DNA of 7,876 nucleotides. Source: Candidatus Atribacteria bacterium 1244-E10-H5-B2. Its GTDB lineage: Bacteria > Atribacterota > JS1 > SB-45 > 34-128. The translations under genes and the position numbers were made by a program. This document shows positions 1 to 6,481 of this stretch, in pieces (the stretch's first letter is position 1; each line of letters opens with the position of its first letter). The stretch lies in contig NMQN01000359.1 of the NCBI GenBank assembly GCA_003575245.1, positions 1 through 7,876 on the forward strand, in the 5' to 3' direction. The notes under the pieces are model-generated. The model did no database searches. It was given only the letters and a program-made list of their open reading frames with translations, and was not told where the DNA came from.

Positions 1-207
1 GGCTTAAAGGATAGAGGTCAAATTACCGAAGGAGCTTTTGCTGATATAGTAATATTTAATCCTCATTCAATTATTGACAATGCTACTTTTGTACATCCTC
101 GCCGTTTTCCATCAGGAATAAAAGAAGTGTTAGTAAATGGTAAAATAGTTATTGAAAAGGGAGAGCTAACTTCTTCATCACCTGGTAAATTTTTAAGAAG
201 AAAGTAA
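1..207 (+). CDS. N-acyl-D-amino-acid deacylase (D-aminoacylase), C-terminal fragment
   Basis: Frame 1 is open from the window edge to a TAA at 205-207 and gives the last 68 residues of a protein whose start lies outside. The text reads like the C-terminal end of the D-aminoacylase branch of the amidohydrolase superfamily: GLKDRGQITEGAFADIVIF, then P-x-x-x-I-x-D-x-A-T-F, a P-x-G-I-x-x-V-x-V-N-G turn, and a final E-x-G-E-L-T-x-x-x-P-G-K-x-L-R-R. In this family these stretches form the small beta-sandwich that closes behind the metal-dependent barrel. The metal-binding residues lie upstream and cannot be checked. Such enzymes hydrolyse N-acyl-D-amino acids to a D-amino acid and a carboxylate in the cytoplasm. 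A dihydroorotase/hydantoinase-type relative is possible, but the tail fits D-aminoacylase better. No GC-rich terminator hairpin follows, so read-through into the next unit is not excluded. Confidence 0.85.
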   Translation, partial: GLKDRGQITEGAFADIVIFNPHSIIDNATFVHPRRFPSGIKEVLVNGKIVIEKGELTSSSPGKFLRRK

Positions 208-293
208 ATCATCTTTTAAAATACCAACCATAAAATCCTTTAAAAAGTTTCTTAATCTTCTTACGACTCCCATACGTATTAGCTAAATAGTTA

Positions 294-319
294 AAAAGTA
301 TTTTTTAAAAGTATTTTTT
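294..319. repeat. Tandem 13-bp direct repeat
   Basis: The unit AAAAGTATTTTTT occurs twice without a gap, at 294-306 and 307-319, with no mismatch. It lies in the leader about 75 bases before the candidate promoter and is followed by A/T tracts. It could be a duplicated regulator site, a bent-DNA element, or simple slippage in low-complexity DNA. The sequence alone does not decide. Confidence 0.6.
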
Positions 320-391
320 ATTATTAATTTTTGCAAAAAGGTAGAAATCTAAAAAAATTTTTTAAAAAAACAGTGCACTTTTGATTCTTAA

Positions 392-419
392 ATGACATAT
401 GTCGTGTAGCTATTGTAAT
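392..419 (+). promoter_or_regulatory. Candidate sigma-70-type promoter
   Basis: ATGACA (392-397) matches the -35 consensus at five of six positions. TGTAAT (414-419) matches the -10 consensus at five of six. The spacer is 16 bases. Upstream A/T tracts (351-370) resemble an UP element. The palindrome GACATATGTC (394-403) overlaps the -35 box. Transcription would begin near 426 and leave a leader of about 410 bases before the binding-protein start. Exact TATAAT hexamers at 682-687 and 790-795 lie closer to the gene, but I see no -35 box at a proper distance for either. AT-rich DNA produces such matches by chance, so this remains tentative. Confidence 0.35.
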
Positions 420-426
420 AATGAAA

Positions 427-441
427 AGTATACGGTATACT
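427..441. promoter_or_regulatory. Palindrome AGTATAC-G-GTATACT, possible operator
   Basis: Two perfect 7-bp arms (427-433 and 435-441) flank a single central base. The site starts just after the expected transcription start of the candidate promoter at 392-419, where a bound repressor would block initiation. Short GTATAC-type palindromes with a central spacer are common for dimeric helix-turn-helix regulators such as the GntR family. No regulator gene is present in the window, so the binding partner is unknown. Confidence 0.35.
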
Positions 442-826
442 GAATACTATAGAAATTTAAAAATGTATATCTTTACAGTGTTAATATATAAAGATATCTA
501 TATTTGTTACACATAGAAGCCCCTACAAGAAAGTAAAACAATACTATAACTCTACTTCATAATTAGAAAAAGATTTTCGTCCTTTCAATAAAACCGATAT
601 AGCCGTTAATTATCATAATAACAACCAGCCCTTACCACTGATTGCATACAAGAATTAAACTACCAGGATAAGTACAGCAGTTATAATCCAAAATAACAAA
701 ATAACGGAGAATTGCCTGGTGAGGGAAAATTAAAAAAAATAGCGAAAGGGGGTAAAAACGAGGAAGAAAATAAAATAGTATTTAGTATATATAATAGAAA
801 GCTTTTAAAGAAAATTAAAAAAATAT

Positions 827-831
827 GGAGG
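827..831 (+). promoter_or_regulatory. Ribosome binding site GGAGG deciding the binding-protein start
   Basis: GGAGG at 827-831 ends five bases before the ATG at 837, ideal spacing. The in-frame ATG at 825 overlaps this site and has no Shine-Dalgarno sequence of its own. Translation therefore very likely begins at 837, where the encoded signal peptide also begins cleanly. Confidence 0.85.
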
Positions 832-836
832 AAAAA

Positions 837-2363
837 ATGAAAAGATTAATAATTTTATTTTTAGTTGCGTTTTTGTTAATAGGAGTGGCGAGTAATGTGA
901 TTGCATCTCCCAAGGATACTATTGTTGTAGGTTTATACCAAGAAGTTCTTAGTCTGGATCCAGCTAATCATCGAAACAGGACTTCGGAAACCGTTATAAG
1001 AAATATGTTTGATGGGTTAGTGACCCGTGGACCTGATATGAAAATAGTACCCCAGATTGCTGAATCTTGGGAATGGTTAGATAATACAACATGTGAATTT
1101 AAAATTAGAGAAGGAATTACTTTTCATAATGGTGAAGCTTTAACCGCTGAAGATGTTGAATATACTTTTAATAGAATTATAAAAGAAGGCGGTATGGATG
1201 GAGAAAGTTCTCCACGTAAAGGTCTATTAGGGCCATTAGAAAGCGTTGAAATAGTTGATGATTATACTGTTGTATTTAAATTGTCTAAACCCTGGACAGT
1301 TCTACTTAAAATGCTTCCTCATCAACAAATTATACCTAAGGATTACTTGGAAGAAGTAGGCACCGAAGAATTCCGTAAACATCCCATTGGAGCAGGTCCT
1401 TTTAAATTTGTAGAAGGAAAGCTGAACGAAAGAGTCGTTTTAGAACGTTTTGATGATTATTACGGAGGTTCACCGGATCTCCCACCAGTTGGAGTTGCTC
1501 CATTAAAAACAGTTATTTTTGAAATACTTCCGGAAAGTAGTACCAGAGTAGCAGCACTTCTAAGCGGTGAATGTGATCTTATCCAAAATGTACCTTCAGT
1601 AGATGTTCCACGTATTGAGAAAAGTTCTAATGCTACGATTAAATATTCCAAGGGAACCCGTGCAAATTATCTTGAGATGAATCTAACTAAACCTCCTTTT
1701 GATAATTTAAATGTTAGAAAGGCAATGACTTATGCTTTTGACAGGAATTTACTGATAGAGGTGCTATATAACGGAGAAGGTGGTGTTTTTGCCGGACCTT
1801 TATTCCCTTATGAGCCGATGTTCGATTCTTCATTAACACCCTATGAATATAATCCGGAATTAGCAAAAGTACTACTAAAAGAAGCAGGATACCCGGATGG
1901 ATTTTCACTTGTTTTAGATACCGAGACGGATTTTAAAGAACCAGCAGAAATTATTGCAGCAATGCTCTCAGAAGTGGGAATAGATTGTACCGTTAGGCTT
2001 TGGGAATGGGGAGTACTCAAACCTTTATTACTTGAAGGAGAAAGAGCTTTACTTCTTAACACTTGGGGCTCTTCTATATTAGATCCTGTTGGTTATGTTG
2101 ATGCTAAATTTCTTACTGATGGTAGAGGAAACTATTCTAAATATTCTAACCCGGAAGTTGATAGATTAATTGCCGAAGGCTCAACCTCAGTTGATCTAAG
2201 TAAACGGAAAGAAATTTACAAAGAAATGCAAAGAATTATTAATGATGAATATTTCTATATCGGTTGGAGTATAGATGATTTAACCGGTTGTTCGGTTAAC
2301 TTAATTAATTGGGAACCAATTCCCGATAGCCGAATTAATTTACATGATGCAAGTTTCAAATAG
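837..2363 (+). CDS. Periplasmic substrate-binding protein of a peptide/opine/nickel-family ABC importer (SBP_bac_5)
   Basis: This 508-residue protein captures the substrate outside the inner membrane and hands it to the permeases. Residues 1-23 form a signal peptide: MKR, a hydrophobic stretch, then V-I-A as a likely signal peptidase I site. There is no lipobox cysteine, so it should be free in a periplasm. The family 5 solute-binding fold is clear: D-P-A near 41, the A-E-S-W-E-W block near 75-80, F-x-I-R-E-G-I-T-F-H-N-G (88-99), L-T-A-E-D-V-E-Y-T-F (102-111), G-A-G-P-F-K-F-V (185-192) and N-V-R-K-A-M-T-Y-A-F-D-R (292-303). The ligand loop reads N-T-W-G-S-S-I-L-D-P (408-417). By eye, Ser413 takes the place of the amine-binding Asp of DppA, so the ligand may not be an ordinary peptide. 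It is the first gene of the importer unit and is followed by a strong hairpin. The ATG at 825 is rejected because the ribosome site overlaps it. Length is normal for the family. Confidence 0.93.
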   Translation: MKRLIILFLVAFLLIGVASNVIASPKDTIVVGLYQEVLSLDPANHRNRTSETVIRNMFDGLVTRGPDMKIVPQIAESWEWLDNTTCEFKIREGITFHNGEALTAEDVEYTFNRIIKEGGMDGESSPRKGLLGPLESVEIVDDYTVVFKLSKPWTVLLKMLPHQQIIPKDYLEEVGTEEFRKHPIGAGPFKFVEGKLNERVVLERFDDYYGGSPDLPPVGVAPLKTVIFEILPESSTRVAALLSGECDLIQNVPSVDVPRIEKSSNATIKYSKGTRANYLEMNLTKPPFDNLNVRKAMTYAFDRNLLIEVLYNGEGGVFAGPLFPYEPMFDSSLTPYEYNPELAKVLLKEAGYPDGFSLVLDTETDFKEPAEIIAAMLSEVGIDCTVRLWEWGVLKPLLLEGERALLLNTWGSSILDPVGYVDAKFLTDGRGNYSKYSNPEVDRLIAEGSTSVDLSKRKEIYKEMQRIINDEYFYIGWSIDDLTGCSVNLINWEPIPDSRINLHDASFK

Positions 2364-2371
2364 GAAATAGA

Positions 2372-2426
2372 ATACAAAAAATATCTTGGGAGGAAAGTAT
2401 TTTTTCTTCCAAGATATTTTTTGTGT
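2372..2426 (+). terminator. Intercistronic hairpin, likely partial terminator or mRNA stabiliser
   Basis: Bases 2372-2397 pair with 2401-2426 without a mismatch, leaving a three-base loop (TAT). Of the 26 pairs, 16 consecutive ones (2374-2389 with 2409-2424) are Watson-Crick. Five pairs in the whole stem are G-U. The core stem is preceded by A6 (2376-2381) and followed by T6 (2417-2422), the layout of an intrinsic terminator. It starts eight bases after the binding-protein stop and ends right before the permease ribosome site. Such elements between a binding-protein gene and its permease genes commonly raise the level of the binding protein, either by partial termination or by protecting the upstream mRNA end. 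Confidence 0.85.
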
Positions 2427-2431
2427 AGGGG
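2427..2431 (+). promoter_or_regulatory. Ribosome binding site AGGGG deciding the first permease start
   Basis: AGGGG lies five bases before the ATG at 2437 and directly after the hairpin. It supports 2437 over the upstream in-frame TTG at 2386, which is inside the 5' arm of the hairpin. A second GGGAGG at 2388-2393 is buried in the stem and has no start codon at a useful distance. Confidence 0.75.
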
Positions 2432-2436
2432 TAGAG

Positions 2437-3447
2437 ATGAAAGGGATAAAAATATTAGAGAGAATCCTTATCGCGATACCAACGATGTTGGCTATTGCCA
2501 TACTTGTATTTGTTCTTATGCGAATAATGCCAGGTGATCCTGTTGATAAAATGATGGGAGAAAGCGGAAATGTTAGTATAGAAGAGGTTCAAGCATTAGA
2601 AAAAGAGTTTCATCTTGATTTACCACTTTTTGAGCAATTAAAAATATTTGTTATCGGGATTTTTCATGGCGATTTAGGAATATCTTTTCAAGAGAGAAGG
2701 CCGGTATGGGACATTATTATAGAAAGAGTACCCGCAACGATAGAATTGGCTTTGGGGGCACTTATATTTTCCTTAATTGTGGCCATGCCCATTGGGATCA
2801 TCTCTGCAGTAAAACAAAACTCTCTAATCGATAGATTAGGAATGGCTTTTGCTTTTTTAGGAATATCTGCCCCAGCTTTTTGGTTAGGCATTATTTTTAT
2901 TATAATATTTGCAGTTAATTTAAATATTCTACCCGTTTATGGTAGAGTTACCTTTGCTTACAAACCCATTCATATTACCGGAATGTATGTATTAGATAGT
3001 ATTTTATCTCGTAATTGGCCAGCTTTAAAAGATAGTTTAAGACATTTAATACTTCCTTCCATTAGCTTGGGTGCTGCACAAGCTGCAGTAATTACACGTA
3101 TCCTTCGTTCAAGCATGTTGGAGGTATTAAGAGCTGATTATGTTACATTAGCCAGAACGAAAGGGTTAAGCGAATATGTGGTAATTACCAAACATGCTTT
3201 AAGAAATGCTCTTATTCCTACAGTTACTGTTATCGGTCTGCAAATAGGAATGCTTTTAGGCGGGAACATGATAATCGAAACAATATTTGGCTGGCCTGGG
3301 TTAGGAAGATTAGTTGTTACTTCAATCTTTAATCGAGATTTTCCGGTGGTGCAAGGCTCAGTCATGTTTTATGCACTGATCTACGTAACTGCAAACTTAA
3401 TCGTTGATATTCTTTATACCTATTTAAATCCAAGGACAACTATCTGA
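2437..3447 (+). CDS. ABC importer permease, DppB/OppB type
   Basis: The 336-residue inner-membrane protein forms one half of the translocation channel. It has the usual layout: an N-terminal membrane segment (about 9-29) ending in the family hallmark R-I-M-P-G-D-P, a long external loop to about residue 100 containing the F-H-G-D-L-G-I-S-F motif, then five more membrane segments (about 104-124, 135-158, 204-226, 262-283, 308-329). The cytoplasmic coupling loop is R-A-D-Y-V-T-L-A-R-T-K-G (232-243) followed by H-A-L-R-N-A-L-I-P, the EAA motif that docks on the ATPases. The C-terminus Y-L-N-P-R is typical. The start at 2437 is chosen because of AGGGG at 2427 and because the added residues of a 2386 start would be encoded by the hairpin. 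A 7-bp tandem TCTGAAG (3443-3456) spans the stop codon. Partner of the next permease. Confidence 0.93.
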   Translation: MKGIKILERILIAIPTMLAIAILVFVLMRIMPGDPVDKMMGESGNVSIEEVQALEKEFHLDLPLFEQLKIFVIGIFHGDLGISFQERRPVWDIIIERVPATIELALGALIFSLIVAMPIGIISAVKQNSLIDRLGMAFAFLGISAPAFWLGIIFIIIFAVNLNILPVYGRVTFAYKPIHITGMYVLDSILSRNWPALKDSLRHLILPSISLGAAQAAVITRILRSSMLEVLRADYVTLARTKGLSEYVVITKHALRNALIPTVTVIGLQIGMLLGGNMIIETIFGWPGLGRLVVTSIFNRDFPVVQGSVMFYALIYVTANLIVDILYTYLNPRTTI

Positions 3448-3507
3448 AGTCTGAAGATTCATTCTTATATTCTAATATACTAATTTACCAAAAGGGGTAG
3501 AGATCAA

Positions 3508-4437
3508 TTGGCTGAACTATATATAACTAAAAAGAATTCATATAAAAATATTAAATATAGCAGAGGGAAGATATATTGGAAAAGAGTTAAACAATTTGTA
3601 AAAGAGTTAATACGGTGCCGTACAGCATTTTTAGGAGCAATAATAGTTTTGTCTTTTATTTTAGTAGCTATTTTTGCTCCCTTTATTGCACCTCATGACC
3701 CCTTGAAGGCCGGTATTGTAAACCGTTTACGACCTCCTTTCTGGATGGAAAGAGGAAGTATCACCAATCTTTTGGGAGCCGATGAAATTGGCCGGGATAT
3801 ATTGTCTCGGATTATCTATGGGGCTAGAGTTTCAATATTGGTTGGATTGGTTACCGTAGCTATATCAGGATTTTTAGGTACATTGTTAGGATCTTTTGCT
3901 GGATATTTTAGAGGACGCTTTGATGCAATACTATCACGTTTTGCTGATCTTTTATTGTCTTTTCCTTATCTGATTTTTGCAATTTTCCTTATGTCTATAA
4001 TTGGTCCAGGATTTTTTAATCTTATCGTCATCCTTTGTTTTAAAAGCTGGGTAAATTTCTTTCGTCTAAGCAGAGGAGAAATGATTTCGGAAAAGACCAA
4101 GGAATATGTAGAGGCAGCCCAAGCTTTAGGAGAAAGTGATGTAAAAATTATATTTAAAGAAATATTACCTAATATCATACATTCTCTTTTAGTATTGGCT
4201 ACTTTACGTGTAGGATTTTTTATTATCTTAGAAGCGTCCTTGAGCTTTTTGGGTTTAGGCATACAACCACCTACCCCAGCTTGGGGTTCAATGATAAATT
4301 CTGGGCGAGCTTACATGCTTAGTGCCTGGTGGGTTTCGACAATACCAGGCATAGCCTTGCTTATTTTAGTGTTGAGTATAAATTTATTGGGGGAGGGCTT
4401 GAGAGACATTCTTGACCCTCGACTAAAGTTGGAATAA
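3508..4437 (+). CDS. ABC importer permease, DppC/OppC type
   Basis: This 309-residue membrane protein is the second half of the channel. Residues 1-37 are a basic cytoplasmic tail. The first membrane segment (about 40-61) ends in A-P-F-I-A-P-H-D-P, typical of the DppC/OppC family. It is followed by L-L-G-A-D-E-I-G-R-D-I-L-S-R-I-I-Y-G-A-R (88-107), the family signature. Further membrane segments lie near 108-128, 146-168, 170-186, 225-247 and 276-297. The EAA loop is E-Y-V-E-A-A-Q-A-L-G (199-208), ending near I-L-P-N. The C-terminus L-D-P-R-L is also typical. Translation starts at a TTG. The next in-frame Met is at about residue 80, beyond the first membrane segment, so a later start is unlikely. 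The ribosome site AGGGG (3493-3497) is ten bases away, slightly long. It lies 60 bases after the first permease. Confidence 0.92.
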   Translation: MAELYITKKNSYKNIKYSRGKIYWKRVKQFVKELIRCRTAFLGAIIVLSFILVAIFAPFIAPHDPLKAGIVNRLRPPFWMERGSITNLLGADEIGRDILSRIIYGARVSILVGLVTVAISGFLGTLLGSFAGYFRGRFDAILSRFADLLLSFPYLIFAIFLMSIIGPGFFNLIVILCFKSWVNFFRLSRGEMISEKTKEYVEAAQALGESDVKIIFKEILPNIIHSLLVLATLRVGFFIILEASLSFLGLGIQPPTPAWGSMINSGRAYMLSAWWVSTIPGIALLILVLSINLLGEGLRDILDPRLKLE

Positions 4438-4457
4438 CAATTTAGAGGTTAGATAAA

Positions 4458-5417
4458 TTGCTTAAAATAAAACATTTATGCACTAATTTTTTTACTTATC
4501 GTGGAATAGTGAAGGCAGTAGATAGTATTTCTCTAGAACTTAAAGAAGGGGAAGTGTTAGGTTTGGTCGGTGAATCCGGTTGTGGAAAAAGCGTGACCTT
4601 GCTCTCCATTCTTGGATTGGTACCTTATTCGGGGAAAATAACCGGAGGAGAAGTGTGGTTTGAGGGAGAAAATTTATTAGAAAAATCATCTAATGAGATG
4701 AGATATTTTAGAGGAAACAAAATTTCTATGATTTTTCAAGATCCTATGACTACTTTAAATCCGGTATTTCGTGTGGGAGAGCAGATTAGAGAATCTTTAA
4801 GTGTGCATAATTACAAAAAAATATCAAAGAAAATAGAGAAGAAAAAAGTCCTAAAGTTGATTAAAGATGTTGGACTTCCTTCACCCGAACAAATTTATCA
4901 GCAATATCCTCATCAATTAAGCGGAGGAATGCAGCAGAGAATTCTTATTGCCATTGCTCTTTCTTGTAATCCAAAAGTAATATTAGCTGATGAACCTACT
5001 ACCGCTTTAGATGTAACAGTGCAAGCACAAATCCTGGATTTATTACGGAAAATTAATAAAGATGTCGGCACAGGGATTATTTTTGTAACGCATGACCTGG
5101 GAGTGGTAGCAGAATTTTGTCAGAAGGTTGCAGTTATGTATGCGGGAAAGATAGTAGAAACAGGTTCGGTAGAGCAAATAATTTTTAAACCCAAACATCC
5201 TTATACTAAAGGATTATTAAAATCTATTCCTAAAATCGGAGATAAGAAAAATAAAATACAATCAATTCCCGGAGATGTACCAGATTTAGCGGCATTACCT
5301 CCAGGGTGTTCTTTCTATCCTCGATGCAATAAAAGTGTCCATAAATGTCAAAAAGGTGAAATTCCTTTGCAGGTGATGGAAAAAGGATGGCAGGTACGTT
5401 GTCTACTATATAGTTAA
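4458..5417 (+). CDS. ABC importer ATP-binding protein, DppD/OppD type
   Basis: The 319-residue cytoplasmic ATPase powers import together with the next gene product. All ABC motifs are intact: Walker A G-E-S-G-C-G-K-S (38-45), Q-loop Gln94 in I-F-Q-D-P, signature L-S-G-G-M-Q-Q-R (154-161), Walker B V-I-L-A-D-E-P (174-180) and the switch histidine in T-H-D-L (212). The C-terminal oligopeptide-transporter extension (about 232-319) has H-P-Y-T-K-G-L-L and a P-P-G-C box. Four cysteines (284, 290, 297, 315) are spaced like an iron-sulfur site reported for relatives. The start is a TTG with AGAGG (4444-4448) nine bases upstream. It follows the second permease after 20 bases, which fits one operon. 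It could equally be called OppD, GsiA-half or NikD by homology; the substrate cannot be read from an ATPase. Confidence 0.94.
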   Translation: MLKIKHLCTNFFTYRGIVKAVDSISLELKEGEVLGLVGESGCGKSVTLLSILGLVPYSGKITGGEVWFEGENLLEKSSNEMRYFRGNKISMIFQDPMTTLNPVFRVGEQIRESLSVHNYKKISKKIEKKKVLKLIKDVGLPSPEQIYQQYPHQLSGGMQQRILIAIALSCNPKVILADEPTTALDVTVQAQILDLLRKINKDVGTGIIFVTHDLGVVAEFCQKVAVMYAGKIVETGSVEQIIFKPKHPYTKGLLKSIPKIGDKKNKIQSIPGDVPDLAALPPGCSFYPRCNKSVHKCQKGEIPLQVMEKGWQVRCLLYS

Positions 5418-5452
5418 GAGCTATATAATATTAATTTTGCACGGAGATTAAA

Positions 5453-6460
5453 TTGGAAAATAATGATATGTTGGTAAATATAAAAAATGTTAAAAAATAT
5501 TTTGTAAAACAGCCCAGCTTTTTAGGAAAAATTTTGGCAAAACAAAAAAATATAGTCTTGAAAGCTGTAGATGGTGTGGATTTACAGGTCAAAAAAGGAG
5601 AGGTTTTGGGTTTGGTCGGTGAAAGCGGTTCAGGAAAAACTACCCTGGGGAAAATGGCAGTTAACTTACATAAACCTACTTTCGGAAACATTATTTATCG
5701 TGGCAAAGATGTACAAAAATTAGACAAAAATGGTTTAAAAAAGTTTCGAAATAGTGCTCAAATTATTTTCCAAAATCCTTATTCTTCGTTAAATCCCCGT
5801 AAATCTGTCAGAGAAATCATTGCCGTTGCTTTGCAAGAGAAGGGAATCCATAATCCATTAGAACAATATAATATCATTATTGATTTATTATCAAAAGTGG
5901 GATTATCCAAGCGGGATATTGTAAAATATCCTCATCAATTTAGCGGTGGACAGAGACAGAGAATTAGTATAGCGCGTTCTTTAGCTATAAATCCGGAATT
6001 TATCGTGGCTGATGAACCTGTTTCAGCTTTAGATGTTTCCATCCAAGCTCAAATTATTATTTTGCTGGAAAAACTAAAAGAAGAATTTAATCTGACCTAT
6101 CTTTTTATTGCTCATGATTTGAGTGTAATAAATTATATCAGTGACCGCGTTGCAGTGATGTATTTAGGTAAAATAATGGAAATTGCCTCAACTAGTGAAC
6201 TTTTTCAATCTCCTTATCATCCCTATACTCAAGCTCTTCTTTCAGCCATTCCTGCTTTGGGAAGAAAAAGCATCCATAAAAAGAAGAGAATTTTGCTTAA
6301 AGGTAGAGTCCCGACTCCCATTGACCTTCCCCCGGGATGTCCATTTCAAACACGTTGTTTTGCAAAAGTTGGTAAAATATGTGAAGAAAAAATGCCTCTT
6401 TTAGTTGAGGTGTCAAAAGATCATAAAATTGCTTGCCATCGGGCAAAGCAAATATTATAA
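5453..6460 (+). CDS. ABC importer ATP-binding protein, DppF/OppF type
   Basis: The 335-residue second ATPase pairs with the preceding one under the two permeases. Residues 17-37 carry the insertion V-K-Q-P-S-F-L-G-K-I-L that marks the F-type subunit, before the Walker A motif G-E-S-G-S-G-K-T (56-63). The Q-loop is Gln107 in I-F-Q-N-P-Y-S-S-L-N-P-R, a very typical F-subunit block. Then come the signature F-S-G-G-Q-R-Q-R (163-170), Walker B F-I-V-A-D-E-P (183-189) and switch His221. The C-terminal extension has S-P-Y-H-P-Y-T-Q-A-L-L and cysteines 296, 302, 310 and 328. Translation starts at a TTG with GGAG (5443-5446) six bases upstream. The ATG at residue 6 is too far from that site. It lies 35 bases after its partner. 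All catalytic motifs are intact, so both ATP sites should be active. Confidence 0.94.
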   Translation: MENNDMLVNIKNVKKYFVKQPSFLGKILAKQKNIVLKAVDGVDLQVKKGEVLGLVGESGSGKTTLGKMAVNLHKPTFGNIIYRGKDVQKLDKNGLKKFRNSAQIIFQNPYSSLNPRKSVREIIAVALQEKGIHNPLEQYNIIIDLLSKVGLSKRDIVKYPHQFSGGQRQRISIARSLAINPEFIVADEPVSALDVSIQAQIIILLEKLKEEFNLTYLFIAHDLSVINYISDRVAVMYLGKIMEIASTSELFQSPYHPYTQALLSAIPALGRKSIHKKKRILLKGRVPTPIDLPPGCPFQTRCFAKVGKICEEKMPLLVEVSKDHKIACHRAKQIL

Positions 6461-6481
6461 AAAAGAAAGAGGTAAAAATCA

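Larger units (their letters stand above)
208..836. other. Long AT-rich gene-free leader upstream of the importer operon
   Basis: These 629 bases contain no convincing gene on either strand. Visible content: a tandem 13-bp repeat (294-319), a TTTTTGCAAAAA palindrome (328-339), A7-T6-A7 tracts (351-370), short palindromes ATACGTAT (272-279), AGTGCACT (372-379), GACATATGTC (394-403) and AGATATCT (492-499), and an interrupted palindrome at 427-441. A candidate promoter sits at 392-419. The part from about 540 to 700 is poor in G on the + strand and shows no clear RNA fold. A 42-codon lysine-rich frame from a TTG at 712 to a TGA at 838-840 overlaps the binding-protein start, but its ribosome site is badly spaced. 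I saw no riboswitch or T-box signature. Confidence 0.7.

Noticed and set aside
661..721. ACCAGG and CCTGGT pair around a 48-base interval as an RNA stem
   Set aside because: Only six base pairs enclose a large AT-rich loop; this is not distinguishable from chance.
545..735. Minus-strand translation with hydrophobic patches, possibly a decayed membrane-protein gene
   Set aside because: Open stretches are only about 20-25 codons between stops, and T-rich DNA gives hydrophobic translations by chance. No family could be named.
825..836. In-frame ATG at 825 as start of the binding protein
   Set aside because: The GGAGG ribosome site (827-831) overlaps it and points to the ATG at 837, which also gives a cleaner signal peptide.
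420..836. Riboswitch or T-box in the long leader
   Set aside because: No T-box antiterminator sequence and no recognisable riboswitch core was found by eye, and no terminator precedes the gene.
2386..2436. TTG at 2386 as start of the first permease
   Set aside because: It lies inside the 5' arm of the hairpin, has no ribosome site at a proper distance, and the extra 17 residues do not resemble the family N-terminus.
6183..6404. 73-codon + strand frame inside the second ATPase gene
   Set aside because: It overlaps intact C-terminal family motifs of the ATPase in another frame and has no features of its own.
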